The notes: generated by a model from the sequence alone, not told the origin. A DNA stretch of 64,000 bases from Sanderia malayensis (GCA_013076295.1 RQOL01000532.1:4464001-4528000), one strand, 5' to 3'; positions 46,380-59,233 are shown, counted from the first letter of the stretch. Made by a program: numbers and translations.

Positions 46380-49300
46380 TTTGTCTGTCCCATCATTATC
46401 ATACCACGTTTCTTTGTTGAAATTATAAGATTACAATATTTCAAAAAATCTTGAAATGAACATATGTTATGCCTGAAAATTGTCAAATCTTTCCAATAAT
46501 TTAGATAGATGGGTTGTGTGTATGTTTGCAAGATTTTTATATGGGCTCTTCTGTATCATCTGCCTGCTTCTTTTCAAGTTTTGTCTTCAAAATTTATCTC
46601 CAACTCCTTAAATGACCTTTCCTCTACTCTCTACCAATTGTTCTGAAAACATCTGCTGCATCTTCAAATAATGTTTATGTACTTAAACGACCTAAACAAC
46701 GAACAAGGGATTGAAGAGCTATAACTGGAAGAATATTGACAGCAAAAGACGGCAAGGGATTTTTCCAAATTATAAGTAAGTAATCTTAGTCCATATAAAG
46801 GAAATTTAAAATACATAGAAATTTATCATAACTTAGAAATAAATTTCCATGATATAACAAATTTACAAAGCCTTTCTAGAAAAATTATTAGAATATAACT
46901 GCGTAACTTTTTAACGCCCAAATTTTGTAATCCGCGTAATTAAAAAAAGATGTGCGAAAACGTCGTAAGTCTCACTTGCACTGATTGTATACACATTAAG
47001 AGAACAAATGATTTGTAAAGTTTTGAAATTGAATTGTGACTATTATAAGTAAATATTATTGTTATATTTAAATTTAATATAGTCATTGTTATTCTTGATG
47101 TTTGTTCGAGAAGTAAGCTTCCATTTACTTAGAGGATATTTTACATATATACACTTTTTGCGTATGTCCCTCAAAAGCAACTATAATGTGATTAATAACA
47201 TTAATATTTTAAATATACTTCTAACTTCAGACTCTTGTAGCATTTAAAAACACGCCGGAGCATTTGGGACCTTCAAGTACATACTTTCATGTAGATGTTA
47301 TGTTGTTGCGTGTAGGCAATCATTGTCAAGGGACCTTTAAAGACACACTTTCAAATTGCTTTATGACAATTTTGTTTTGTGATCCGTATTCTATTCTTAA
47401 TGATTGACCATGTCTCATGTGTATTACCATATTTGGGTTGTATTCTTACATGTTTAGCATGCTTTTTGTAAACAAGGGAGTATACATTGTCTCGAAAATC
47501 GCAGCTATAAAAGGGTTGCACACACGGCTTTGAAAGAAGTCAAAATCAGAATGTTTGTACGGTAACAAAAGAACATGCCGTAAGCTACACCATTTTATTG
47601 ATGGGTTAGGCTTTTTGCGTGAAGTTTCATGGCTACAAGGTATAGCAGCTAGTAAGTGTAATAATATTATCAAATTGCTCCGATAAATTTAGATTTCACT
47701 TTACATAGAATATAGATTTCACTTTTAATGTTTGTTTGACTTTCTTTTATTCAGTTCACCTAATTTAGTATGATGCTTGTAGTTATGTTATCGATTTTTT
47801 TAACTCCATTGGCAAACCGCACATGTCTTCAAGCAGACTACCGTTTGTTTGTTGTGTATTCTGCGCTTGTCTTAGTTGCAATATAATTTAGCGTTTTGAG
47901 TTGTTATACCTTTTCAAAAAGTGCAAAATTAAGGCTACAGATGTAATCGCAACAAAAATGTTCTGCATGATAGTTTTTTCCGGGCGCACACCCAACTTTT
48001 GGGGGTTGGGGGGTGTGAACTTATGTTGGACCAACTTTCATTACAATTTCTCTTGGGATCGATGGAACGCACTACATTAAAGAAGCAATTAAGTGGCTTG
48101 TCACTCAAATCATTTAGCAAGAATGTAACAATTTTTGGAAAAAAATTTTATCGGAACAGAACCAAAATGCTAATGTAGTTATTGAATATTCTTTTTAGTA
48201 TATATACTTTTTGGACCGACTAGGAAGATAGTGAGGTAGTGTGGCACCCTCCCCATACACCTTCCCCTAATGTGCGGTCTTGGCTTGAAATGTGTCTATA
48301 TAAAGGACATTGATTATTGTAAATAGCATTTAAGAAGTGTTTTTAAATTATGGTTACAACATAATTTTACGTTACTCAACATGCTTGCACACAATTTTTT
48401 CGATTGTTTTTTACAAGAGGAAGAGGGCTCCTAATTAATACAGTTATTTTTCTAATCCCATTTATTAAAGACAAAGTAACCATCATCTTGGAAAAAATGA
48501 TAAAAAATAATGAACAGGGTTGGACTGGTCGGTCGAGCAATTTGCGCGGATGTCCCAAGGGCCGCATACCCAAAACTATAAAAGTATTCTCGCATGAATA
48601 AATCCAAAAATTGTGATCCCGTTTCTTTGTTAAACAAAAAAATTCTGCGTGAGAATGAAAACAGGTCTTATCTTTGTCCTAAATTTTTCCTTTGGTTTAT
48701 GTTTTCTACAATCCGTGGATCGGTTTGCTTGAACTCTGCCAGGGCCGAAACAATTAGTCAGTCCGCCTCTGGAAGCCACTGGCATAAGTCACTGGTTTGA
48801 TTAAAACAAATTAACAAAAAATATAAAATTTTAAATAAGCTTCTTTTAATAAGAACCATTATTAAACTTTATTGGAATTTTGGGAAAATTGGATCAGCAG
48901 CACAACAAAACTGAAAATTGAGTTGGAGTTAGCCAGTGAACAAATTGTCTTTCGCAAACAAACTCTTTTTGCAAAAACTACTTAATTTTGTTAGTATTAC
49001 ATATTATGGTAGCCGAAAATAACAATTCTGAATTTCCAATTAGCCCCTCCCTCTTAAATAAAACTCAAATTCATTTGCTTCCAACCAAAGGAGCATCTGG
49101 ATTTAATTATTCGGGGATTTACGGTATTTCTGTTCCGTGTTTCGTTGTCAGGAAAACAACTCTCAGCATCGAAATTTATTATTTATTATCTGAAATTCAT
49201 TATATTTTGGATAATAAATTAGAATTTCACGATAAGATGTTTCTGATTTTGAATGTAATGTCTAAACAAGTCAGTTATTCATTATCGTAATCAATGTTTT
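46380..49300. other. Gene-poor region
   Basis: A possible hAT relic lies at about 48515-48772 (left CAGGGTTGGACTGG, right inverted CAGAGGCGGACTG) without a matching target duplication. Nothing else supported. Confidence 0.3.
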
Positions 49301-49319
49301 GAATTTCGCGCCAAAATTC

Positions 49320-50130
49320 AAACAAAATAAGGCTCAGCCCCAGACCTCTAAATTAAAATTATGTCGTAAAAACCACAATTTATGGCCCCCAAACACCAAA
49401 ATTTAAAAAAATAAGTTCAATTTTCAAGCTTAGCGCTCATAATTGTACTTCTTACTTAATTTGATGCAAATTGAAAAGTTTTAAAATTAGCCTGAAACCC
49501 CCGTTTACCCTATTTTATGCCCCCAAAACATCAAAATTTCTATAAATAAGTTCAATTTTCAAATTCAGCGAACCATAATTGTACTTCTTGCTAAATTTGA
49601 TGCAAATTGAACAAGTTTGAAAATTTGCCCAAAGCCCCATTTTACCCCCTTTTATGCCCCCAAAACATCAATATTTCAATAAACAATTTCAATGTTCAAA
49701 TTCAGCGGCCCGTGATTGTACTTCTTACTAAATTTGATGCAGATTGAACAAGTTTGAAAATTTGCCCAAAGCCCCATTTTACCCCCTTTTATGTCCCCAA
49801 AACATCAATATTTCAAGAAACAATTTCAATTTTCAAATTCAGCGGCCCGTGATTGTACTTCTTACTAAATTTGATGCAGATTGAACAAGTTTGAAAATTT
49901 GTCCAAAGCCCCATTTTACCCCCTTTTATGCCCCCAAAACATCAATATTTCAATAAACAATTTCAATTTTCAAATTCAGCGGCCCGTGATCGTACTTCTT
50001 ACTAAATTTGATGCAGATTGAACAAGTTTGAAAATTTGCCCAAAGCCCCCTTTTACCCCCTTTTATGCCCCCAAAACATCAAAATTTCACAAAGTAAGTT
50101 CAATTTTCGAATTCAGCGGTCCAAAGTCGT
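49320..50130. repeat. 137 bp tandem satellite, about six units
   Basis: The word GCGGCCCGTGATTGTACTTC or a variant recurs at 49433, 49568, 49705, 49842, 49979 and 50116, spacing 135-137. Each unit also holds CCCCATTTTACCCCCTTTTA and CCCCAAAACATCAA. The two end units are more diverged than the middle ones. Confidence 0.92.
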
Positions 50131-50999
50131 ACTAGTTTCAGCCAGGTTTCATCAAATCGGGTTTTTGATGATTTTTGCTTCCATTGGGAACTACTGACGC
50201 TGGGCAAGAGAGGGTACCAATCAAATTTAACCACAACTGGTGAATGCAAAGATAAATGAAATAGAAAACCATGATAAAACAAGGAATAAAAAATAATAAT
50301 ATATATTTCATGGAAAGACTGTTTATTAATGGGATATAAACCAATTAGAAAACAAAAAATCTCAATAATTAGGGCTGCGTAGCAAATCTTGCGATTTGCC
50401 GCTGTGCAGCCATTGCGACTAGAGGAGGCAAAGCAGATTATGGATACGGATGACTGATTGCGCAGTAAGGATATGCGCAACCTATACAGCAGTTCCTATT
50501 CACTTCAATTAAACACAACGTTTAATGCAGGGCAATTCACGTTTCAACATAGTGTTTAATAGAGGCATGAGTATGGGTTGCACTCGTTAGTGCTTGCAAT
50601 AAATACGTAGGGCACGGGCACTCCCTCGAGCGATATTGAGCTACTAATGAAGATTTCAAATATCCATACCCACCAGGGGCAGAATGAATAGCGGGGACCC
50701 ATTCATGCCCACCCACCGAAGATTTTCGAATCCTACTGATATATTTCTACAAACAATAAATGCATTCAACGTAAGGAAAAAACGCTCCTATTTTTATCAA
50801 TGCAAAATCCCGTCGCTGCAAAACAGAAATTATTTGGGTAAGACTTTTAAGTCTGTAAAGTTTATTGAAACACGAGACTAAATATTTGAAACATGAAATG
50901 TACAACCCCTTGCAATAGAGTATTATGGACTAATTCGAAGTGGCAAAGCATAATCGGCGGGGCGGCAGCGCTCTTGCAATCAGGAATTTTTATAAATTA

Positions 51000-51433
51000 C
51001 CGAAAATTCTCTATTAGGCCCCCCCTCTCAATTAAGCCCCCCTCTCTAATTAGCCCCCCCTTTTCAGAAGGAAAAATTTAATAAGCCCCCCCTCTCAATT
51101 TAGCCCCCCCAATCTTCACTGATGCCAAAATAAGTAAACTTGACAAACAACGGAGATTTTCATTTTATTCATTGGTCGTTCAATACTTCTCAACAAATTA
51201 AAATTCAAATCATTTAGGCTTAAATATTGCAGATATAAACGTTTTTCACACGGACTTCATTGAATAATGTATTTCATGTATTATTTAATGTATTTCCACC
51301 ACTGAAAATGGTTTTCTATTACAAAATATTTATTAAGCCCCCTCTCTCAATTTAGCCCCCCTCTCTAATAAGCCCCCTCTTCAAAGTACTGAAAAACAAT
51401 AAGCCCCCGGGGGGCTTAAAAGAGAATTTACGG
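51000..51433. mobile_element. TA-flanked MITE of the GPCR-array family
   Basis: Ends CCGWAAATTCTCTWTTARGC in inversion, TA on both sides, with interior AAGCCCCCCTCTCAATT words. It is the reverse-type relative of the copies at 1304, 8832 and 13579. Confidence 0.8.
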
Positions 51434-51469
51434 TAAATGTTTCATCTTTAAATTTCATCTTACTAGTAC

Positions 51470-52125
51470 AAGCCACGCTATCAAAACGAGGCAGGCTACT
51501 AGCGGAAATTTTTCCCAACCTTCGCTCAGAACCAATTACAAATCGTTCTTTATTACAAATTCTGGTGTAAAAATCTGGAACAGTATACCAAATACTATCA
51601 AATGTACTAATTCCAAAAAAGTATTTTCACGTTTTCTAAAACAATCTATTCTTGAAAAATATGCGTAAAAATCCAACAATACAATTCATCTCGTTGATCT
51701 AATTAATATGCCTTAATTAATATGCCTTAAATTGTTATTGTTGTTATTACCTATTATTATTATTAATATTGATTTTCTTTCATTTTAATTCATTTTTCAT
51801 TGATTATTCTTTTCTTTTATTTAATCTTTTTTATCATTATCGACTGATTTTCTTCTTAAAATATCTTTCTTATACATTTGAAACATATTCGTGTATATTT
51901 CACTTTTATCTATTTTTAACACGTCACTGAGGTCATATGGCTTCGATAGCTCTTTTCAGAGCTCTTTCCATATGTCCTTCAGCAATAACTTTGTAAATTG
52001 ATGTAATACATATATTCTTCTCTGTTCGACTAAAAGTTAACTTAAATATTCATCATATTGTTTTTTCGTATCATTGTAATTAAATATTGTTATTGTTGAA
52101 AAATACATGAAATTGAAATTGAATT
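51470..52125 (+). mobile_element. 5'-truncated non-LTR retrotransposon 3' end
   Basis: A short frame ending at about 51668 reads SGVKIWNSIPNTIK and later SKKVFSRFLKQSIL. This is the usual C-terminus of CR1/L2-like LINE proteins. An untranslated part follows, with a GAAATTGAAATTGAA tail. The 24725-24925 fragment is from the same family. Confidence 0.6.
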
Positions 52126-52568
52126 GTTGTCGTGAAGTTGTTGATTCCACCACTCGGAGGAAGGGAAGGGAAGTGGCTCTGAACACGGAACCTGGGTATG
52201 GGAACCTTAAATTATGTTTTCAGTTGACAATTTATGAAATTTTGAATATATTTCTGCTAAAGAAATTCGATATTGAAAACCGTTTCATGTCTGGATATTG
52301 TTATGCACATTTTCTCGCTCAGGCATCGGACCACTTCTAGATTCCATGTTGCATCAGATGATGCGTAACTTTTGCTCAGTAAGTGTATAATAGATCGTGC
52401 AACAGACACGACGATTTGAAAAAAACTAGCTTTAAACGCAAGCAGAAGGTTACAGATGAAACAAAACAACTTTTAATGGCTATATAGCAATGGATAGAAA
52501 ATGAGACAAAAAAAGCACTCAGATTTTTATGCTCTCGCGAACAATCCTTGTTGGTTTAAACGTTATAA

Positions 52569-53188
52569 AGCCTAGTATCCATATAGTCGTTGAGGGTCGT
52601 TGAGGGTCGTTGGCAGTCTTTGGGAGTCGCTGAAAATTAGGATCAGCAATGTGTATCCATATAGTCGTTGAGGGTCGTTGAGGGTCGTTGGCAGTCTTTC
52701 GCAGTCGTCGAGAGAATGCGATAAGAAAACGCGCACAATAACAAAGTGGCGCCAAATTTGTACGTTTGAAACATGGCAGAGGCACACACGGAATTTTTGT
52801 TGTTGTTTTTCGCAAATATCATGCGTGTAAGAAGACCGAATACTTCTGCCATAAATGTAGACAAAATTAAGGCTCCAAAATTGCTATTTTTAGAGAGTCA
52901 AATATCTCGAAATATCCCCACGTGGCATTTGGCATTTGTACTTTGGCAAGGAAACATATCATATTACCATAAATCAAAGGATTCTCAGTCGCTTTATAGG
53001 TGTTGACGGTCGTTGAGGGTCGCTGAGATATAAACTTTTCTATCTCGACGACCCTCAAAGACCCAGTCGTTTTGGGTCGCTGGAGGGATTAAAATCAATT
53101 TTTGACATGTCTCTGTGTGATCGTTAATCTTTTCAGCGACCCTCAAAGACTGCCAACGACCCTCAACGACTATATGGATACTTAGGCT
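52569..53188. mobile_element. 620 bp PIF/Harbinger-like MITE
   Basis: Ends AGCCTAGTATCCATATAGTC (about 38 bp inverted with GTTGAGGGTCGTTGGCAGTC following), flanked by TAA at 52566-52568 and 53189-53191. The left terminus is present twice, at 52575 and 52653. Confidence 0.82.
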
Positions 53189-54145
53189 TAAGTGCAAAAA
53201 GATGTTACGATAATCAATATGAGACATGGATTAAGCGAAAACCTGCTTTTAGCTTGGTTCGCTGTGCTGCCATTTGTATCCGTGGCTCATCACGCTCAAG
53301 AAAGTACAGTGTTGGTTTCGACAACATTGCTGATGCTAATGTAACTAAAGATAAACAATTCTCTGGTTAATTAACTTTTGAACTATTCCAACTTCTTTAA
53401 AGTTGTTATAATATTTATTCTAAAATATTATACATTGTATCCGTGTGAATTAATTGAATGACATGACAAAAAATCATGTTACGATAATCGATGGAATGTT
53501 ATCAAACGCCATTCATAATTAATATGCCTAAATTTAGAAATTTCTTCCCAAATTATACACTCTAATCATCGAATCAACATCTGGCGCTGTTTATATACCA
53601 AAAAGCCGCCGGTTCATACATGTTTACAACACGCTTGAATGTTATTTTATTTATTACATCAATTTGAATTAATCGATCTGGGATACTGTTTCTACAAACT
53701 CTATTTTGGCTGTGTCAACTGTACCTTTTGTTCGCCTATTTCTGGAACTATGTATGCACCCTATTTACACTACACAAACTAACCCGGGTTCGCCCTAGGT
53801 TAAAGTGCCGTACACCTTATTTTTTTATTGGCTAAAACTATAGATTCGAATGCGCTGATTCTGAATCCGTTTATATTTTTTGATATGACAAGTAGTTTTT
53901 GAGATACGAGGCAACGCGTGCCACTTTTTCGTGGTCAACTTTTAGGACCGTAATTTACCTACTATGACATCATAGTAGGTAAATTCCAATGTAGTGGCTG
54001 CTCGTTGTACTCAGTGGCGGCGGGCGTAGGCCAGGGTTGCCACTCGTAGGGATTTCTACCTACAGTAGGGATTTTCTGCCTCTTGCAGGTTGTAGGGATA
54101 TCCCTACGGTATAAATTGGAAAATGTAGGTACAAATCGTCCAATA

Positions 54146-54150
54146 GTAGG
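54146..54150. repeat. Gypsy target duplication, left (GTAGG)
   Basis: GTAGG here and at 59443-59447 flank the LTR element. Confidence 0.85.
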
Positions 54151-54347
54151 TGTAAAGAGTTATGTAACTAAGTTGGAGACTGGGGACGAGAGGTAGTTGT
54201 GGAGTCGGAGATGTGAGAAAAGTGGGGTTGGTAAGATTTATCAAGATTAAAGGATTTAGAGTTTTGTGAAAAGAAAATGTGTTAGAAAACTGGAAGTGTT
54301 ACTCTATCTTGAGGCCAATCTGATCGCTGGAGTCCCACTTCGGGACA
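54151..54347 (+). repeat. 5' LTR
   Basis: 197 bp, TGTAAAGAG...CGGGACA; no differences seen from the 3' LTR. Confidence 0.92.
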
Positions 54348-54353
54348 TCTTTT

Positions 54354-54371
54354 TGGAGGTTCTACCGAGAT
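54354..54371 (+). other. Primer binding site for tRNA-Gln
   Basis: TGGAGGTTCTACCGAGAT is complementary to the 3' end of animal tRNA-Gln with one mismatch (T for C at position 10), six bases after the LTR. Confidence 0.75.
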
Positions 54372-54414
54372 ACAAAAAAACTTGTTGTTGTTTATGAATT
54401 GTAAATAGGCCAAA

Positions 54415-54903
54415 ATGCTCGCAGCAGGAGGGGAAGCCGAAGAACAGGGCGGAGCAAACGTGGCTGAAGAAGAGAGAACAGAGGACAGAGATAAAAACAT
54501 GTACAGTATTATCAGAAGACCTGAGAAATATCGAATTGGTGAGGATTTTGACTTATTTTTACGCAGAATATCTCTGTATTTTGAGGCAATTGATTTGAGA
54601 GATGACCACAGAAAGCGTTATGCCTTGTTGTTCAACTTGTCGGACGATGCTTTTCGCTTGGTTGAGCAGGTTCCCTTTGTTGAAGGAACCGATACCTTCG
54701 CGCTGTGGGGACAGAGAATTGCAAGGAAATTCGACAAAAACCAAACGGCAACCGAGCGCAGATACAACTTTAGCAAAAGAACTCAGCTGCCTGAAGAAAA
54801 TGTTGACTCTTTTTCAACCGTGTTGAGAGAACTTGGGGCCAAATGTTTGTTTGGAACAGAAGAGTACAATAACAGGCTCTTAGACCAATTTATCATGGCT
54901 TAA
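54415..54903 (+). pseudogene. gag: Gypsy Gag, capsid part (broken)
   Basis: 162 codons from an ATG after an acidic start, with a Gag capsid-like helical region (DLFLRRISLYFEA, RRYNFSKR, NVDSFSTVLRELG). It stops prematurely at 54901, and the rest continues in another frame from about 54898, including LLQEPPGNMDEA, so it reaches the nucleocapsid only after a frame change. Confidence 0.85.
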
Positions 54904-54949
54904 GAATAGGGGAGCACAGAATAAACTGTTACAAGAACCCCCGGGTAAC

Positions 54950-55885
54950 ATGGATGAGGCAGTCTTAGTGGCCAGAAGATTTGAGGCCGCAAGGGCTACT
55001 TTAGAGAAGATTAAGCAGGAAAATCAGAGACCTAGCACAGTGAGTCATGTAAATAGCGGCCGAAATTGTTTCAATTGTGGAGAATTAGGGCATATTGCCA
55101 GAAATTGCCCTAAGAAAAGGGTTAGTAATGAGCCTAAAGATGTTACTTGCTTTCGTTGCCATAGACAGGGACATCTAAGCCCAAACTGTCCAAACAAGGG
55201 AGAATTTCGAAATACTCAATCAGCTCAAACTAACAGAATTGATGCTGCAAAGAAGAATTGTTTTCGTTGTGGAAAGGTTGGTCATATTGCTAAGTTCTGC
55301 CGAGTTGATTGGTCAGAAATTACTGCTGGTGGAGAAACAGAGAAACAAAGGAAGAATGATGACAGTAGCAAATTGTCCAGCGTGTCTGATGCAGGGAAGA
55401 GAAAAACATTGGTTGTGGAGGCACTTATCGAAACAAAGAGAGTTTTATGTGTATTGGACTCTGGTGCTTCGATTTCCCTTATGAGTAAAAGTAAATGGAA
55501 CGAGTTAAAAGTGTCTAAAGATTTGTTAGCTGCTGACATTATTGCTGAGGCTGCCAATAATGAACCGTTAGGAATCTTTGGAAGAGTTGAATTGGACTTG
55601 GAGATTGAAGGGAAACATTTTGCAGTTGAATTCTTTATAGTGGAGAAGTTGGCGCATGAGATCTTGCTTGGACTTAACTGGATGGATGATAATAAAGTTG
55701 ATTTGCTTGTTGGGAAAAAGGAATTGCATTTTCAAGATGGCACAGTCTGTCCTTTGTTTATTCATGATTCCAGTTTGTTGTACCCTGGAATCGTCACCTT
55801 GTCTGAAGATGTTGAAATACCAGGCAGACATGAAATTGTGAGCTCTGCAACTCTTAAGATGCCTGCTGTAGCTGACAGTGTTTAG
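54950..55885 (+). pseudogene. Gypsy nucleocapsid and aspartic protease
   Basis: Three CCHC zinc knuckles (CFNCGELGHIARNC, CFRCHRQGHLSPNC, CFRCGKVGHIAKFC at residues 39-118), then a retropepsin with VLDSGASISLM and LGLNWM. Ends at a stop (55883) where the polyprotein should continue, one base out of frame. Confidence 0.9.
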
Positions 55886-55893
55886 AACCAAAT

Positions 55894-56256
55894 GTGACCT
55901 TGATGGAGAAAGGTGTTGTTGTAGCCAGGGTCATTGTCAGACCAAGTAAACAAACGGTCCCAGTACAAATTTTCAATCCTGGGAATGAGAAAGTTAAGTT
56001 ATATAAGGGCACTACTGTTGGATATATTGAAACCGTAGACACTGATTTTGAGAAGATGTATGATGATAACATGGATGAGTTTCATGTAAAAGTTGAAGAG
56101 CTTGGTTCTAAACTCAATCATCTCAGTGGAAAAGAGAGGCAAGAAATGTATAAATTCTTGAATGAAAACAAAAACGTGTTTGCTTCTAGCTTATCAGAAA
56201 TTGGACTTACAAGTGAAGCAGAACATTGTATTGAAACTGGTGATCTCCTCCGATAA
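55894..56256 (+). pseudogene. Gypsy protease-RT linker
   Basis: Continuation of the polyprotein (SKQTVPVQIFNPGNE, LLSG-like LSGKERQEM). Broken near 56247, and again near 56349 before the RT. Confidence 0.75.
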
Positions 56257-56374
56257 AGCAGTTGCCCCGTCGACTACCTTATGCTCTGCGTGGTGTCGTT
56301 AATGAACAAGTAAATGAAATGTTGGAAAATAACATCATACAACCAAGTAATCGCCTTGGTCAAGCCCAATTGTC

Positions 56375-57004
56375 TTGGTGAAAAAGTCTGATGGTTCTTG
56401 GAGATTTTGCATTGACTTTCGCAAGCTTAATGATGTAACGGTGAAGGATGCCTATCCTATCCCTCAAATACATGATATTATCGATACTCTAGCTGGAAAC
56501 AAGTATTTTACAACGTTAGATCTAAAGAGTGGATACTGGCAAGTACCCATGGAGAAGTCAAGTCAACAGAAGACAGCTTTTGCGATGCCTGGAGGAGGTC
56601 ATTTTGAGTTTACTAGGCTACCATTTGGGTTATCAAATGCTGTGCCTACCTTTCAACGGCTCATGTCTAATGTTTTAGCTGGCTTGCTGGGAAGTAAATG
56701 TATGGTTTATCTGGACGATGTGCTGATTATGAGTCATACGTTTGACGAACACTTGCGTAACCTTAAAGAAGTTTTTACCGCTATTCAAAATGCTGGCTTA
56801 AAGCTCAACTTGAAGAAATGTGCATTCGCTAAGTTTGAGGTCAAATACCTTGGATTCGTATTGTCTGAAAAGGGTATTGCTCCGAACCCAGAGAAGGTTG
56901 CAGCAATTAAAAACTTTCCAGTGCCTGCAGATGCAACTAGTTTGAGAAGGTTTCTTGCATGGTGGGATATTATCGACGTTTTGTGGCCGGTTTTAGTGAA
57001 ATAG
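56375..57004 (+). pseudogene. pol: Gypsy reverse transcriptase
   Basis: RT core: SWRFCIDFRKLN, TLDLKSGYWQ, LPFGLSNAVPTFQR and the catalytic YLDDVLIMS, followed by KYLGFVLS. The frame changes near 56957, after RRFL. Confidence 0.92.
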
Positions 57005-57378
57005 CAGAACCTTTGCATAAGTTACTTCAGAAGTCAAATTCATTTCAATGGAATAAAAACTGTCAAGAGGCTTTCGAAGAACTTCAAAGCTGTTTGTCAG
57101 AAGCTCCTATAGTGTGTTATCCTAATTTTGATAAAGATTTTATTGTTTACACCGATGCTAGCAATGTTGGAGTTGGTGGTATACTTGCTCAGAAGCAAGA
57201 TGATGGAAGTGAAAGTGTTATAGCCTATGCTTCCAGAGCTTTGCATGGTTCTGAACGTAATTGGACAACAACTGAAAAAGAGGCCTATGCTATTGTATGG
57301 GCACTTGAGCATTTTACAGCGTATGTTTATGGAAGAAGGTTATCGTTTATACAGATCATCGTGCCCTCCAATGGTTAA
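56959..57378 (+). pseudogene. pol: Gypsy RT connection and RNase H
   Basis: Begins MVGYYRRFVAGFSEIAEPL, then RNase H with VYTDASNVGVGGILAQ and TEKEAYAIVWAL. Broken near 57341; the DHRALQW motif follows in the next frame. Confidence 0.9.
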
Positions 57379-59066
57379 GAGATATCAAATCGCCAAGTGG
57401 AAAACTTGCAAGGTGGTTATTAAAGCTTGAGGAGTTTGATTATGAAGTTGTTCATAAACCTGGGAATTTAATGCAGCATGTTGATGCTCTTTCACGTGCT
57501 CCAGTACTGGCTATTCAAGTATCAACCTGGTCTACGTCTGAGTTACTTAAGCTGCAGGAAGACGATGTTGACTTATCTGTTGTGAAAAGTTGGATTACTG
57601 ATGGTTGCAGACCGGATGAAAAACCGGTAGAGGGATCAGATGAATTAAAAACTTTGTACAGTGTATTCCCTGTTTTATCAATACGTGATGGCTTGTTGTG
57701 TCGTAAGTGGAAAGATGAAACGGAAACGGAGAAACATCAGATTGTTTTGCCTAAAGCTATACGAGATAAGATCTTGGAGGAAGTACATATTCAAGTTGGA
57801 CACTTTGGAATTTCGAAAACATTTGATATGTTACAGCAAAGATTTTACTGGCCAGGTTTCTATAAGTCAGTTGTACAATTTTGTAAGTCTTGTGAAACTT
57901 GTGCAAGAAATAAAACTATGCCAAGACCGAGATGGCCCTTAAAGCCCATTGAGATCATACCTATACCATTTTATATGGTTGGGGTAGATATTATTGGGCC
58001 TTTGAAGACAACTCGCTTTCGTAATCGTTACATTTTGACGGTGATTGACTACTACACGAAATATGCCGAAGCTATTGCTCTCGAAAATCAAGAAGCAGAA
58101 ACTGTTGTTCGGGCTTTGGAAAGTATATTTAGCAGGCATGGTATGCCGGCTGTTCTGTTGTCTGATCAGGGAACAAATTTTCAATCGCATTTGTTCACAA
58201 GTATGTGTAGGCTGTTCAACATTGAGAAGCGTCGTACTACTCCGTACCATCCACAAACTGATGGGTTGTGTGAGAGGTTTAATGGTACATTAAAATCCTT
58301 ACTTCGCATGCGGGTGAATCCAGGCAGAGATGATTGGGATGAACAACTCCCGTTTGCATTACTAGCTTATAGAGTTACAAAACAGACTTCGACTGGAGTA
58401 ACCCCTTTCGAAATGCTATATGGACGTGGAGCAAGATTGCCTGTGAATATAGAAACGCCTGATATAAAACCAAAACCAGTACAGGGTGCGGCGAAATACC
58501 TTGCAGATCTTCAAAGAAGACAAGATACTCTTCGAACAGTTGCAGCTGATAAACTTAAAGCAGTGCAACAGAAACAGAAAGAAAGGTATGATGGCAAATT
58601 CAACTCTGCGAGAAGTAATACTTATCGTTTAGGAGATCATGTGATGTTACGTGATAATACATCTAGAGGACTCTCTGAGAAATACAAAGGACCTTATGAA
58701 GTTATCAAGGCGAACGGTGCAAATTATTTGATTCGATTGTTGGGAACAAACAAGGAAAAGTATGTTCATTATAATAGACTGAAACCTTTTCAAATGTCGC
58801 TGGAGGCAGGAAATGATATATTGAAGGATGGTGAAGGTGATGTTAGCCAACTAGAAGATAGTGATACAGATGATGAAACATTTGAATTCATGGTTCCAAC
58901 TATTATAGAACCTGACTTACGTCAAGCAGAGGAACTTGAAGAACCAGAAATTCAGTTTGTAGCTGACGCTGAAGAAGAAATACTGCAGCGAGATCCGTTG
59001 TTAAGACGAGGAACTAGGGTTCGTCGACCCCCTGATCGTTATGGAGTATCAGTAACAGACTTTTGA
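57345..59066 (+). CDS. pol: Gypsy RNase H end and integrase
   Basis: Uninterrupted to the natural stop. The end of RNase H (LDEFDYE-like LEEFDYEVVHKPG, then DALSR) leads to integrase: an HHCC finger (VGHFGISKT...CKSCETCARNK), the DDE core with VGVDIIGPL, LSDQGTNFQS and PYHPQTDGLCERFNGTLKS, and a GPY/F module (YKGPYEVI...YVHYNRLKPF). No chromodomain. The tail is acidic. Confidence 0.92.
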   Translation, partial: VYTDHRALQWLRDIKSPSGKLARWLLKLEEFDYEVVHKPGNLMQHVDALSRAPVLAIQVSTWSTSELLKLQEDDVDLSVVKSWITDGCRPDEKPVEGSDELKTLYSVFPVLSIRDGLLCRKWKDETETEKHQIVLPKAIRDKILEEVHIQVGHFGISKTFDMLQQRFYWPGFYKSVVQFCKSCETCARNKTMPRPRWPLKPIEIIPIPFYMVGVDIIGPLKTTRFRNRYILTVIDYYTKYAEAIALENQEAETVVRALESIFSRHGMPAVLLSDQGTNFQSHLFTSMCRLFNIEKRRTTPYHPQTDGLCERFNGTLKSLLRMRVNPGRDDWDEQLPFALLAYRVTKQTSTGVTPFEMLYGRGARLPVNIETPDIKPKPVQGAAKYLADLQRRQDTLRTVAADKLKAVQQKQKERYDGKFNSARSNTYRLGDHVMLRDNTSRGLSEKYKGPYEVIKANGANYLIRLLGTNKEKYVHYNRLKPFQMSLEAGNDILKDGEGDVSQLEDSDTDDETFEFMVPTIIEPDLRQAEELEEPEIQFVADAEEEILQRDPLLRRGTRVRRPPDRYGVSVTDF

Positions 59067-59233
59067 GTTATTTACTTATCAGGATATGGACCTTATTGAC
59101 AATCTTTCGATTATTTTGTTTATAGCACTGTTTTGCAAAAATCTTGCTGTTTCGCTTTATTCCTTTTTAATTTACTGCTTTGCTGGTATTAAAAATTGTA
59201 GTTGAGGTTTTAGGAGGGAGTGGTTTTTTTTTT

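Noticed and set aside
45973..46531. Long frames on both strands at 46 kb
   Set aside because: Both lie over the hAT MITE and are explained by it.
48513..48772. Possible hAT element with CAGGGTTGGACTG ends
   Set aside because: Inverted ends partly match but the 8 bp flanks differ, so boundaries are not proven.
50100..50480. 126-codon minus-strand ORF
   Set aside because: Begins beside the satellite and overlaps it; hydrophobic composition reflects T-rich DNA, no family seen.
52519..53227. Several overlapping ORFs with repeated TTLNDPQR or RLPTTLND words
   Set aside because: Translations of the inverted ends of the Harbinger-like MITE.
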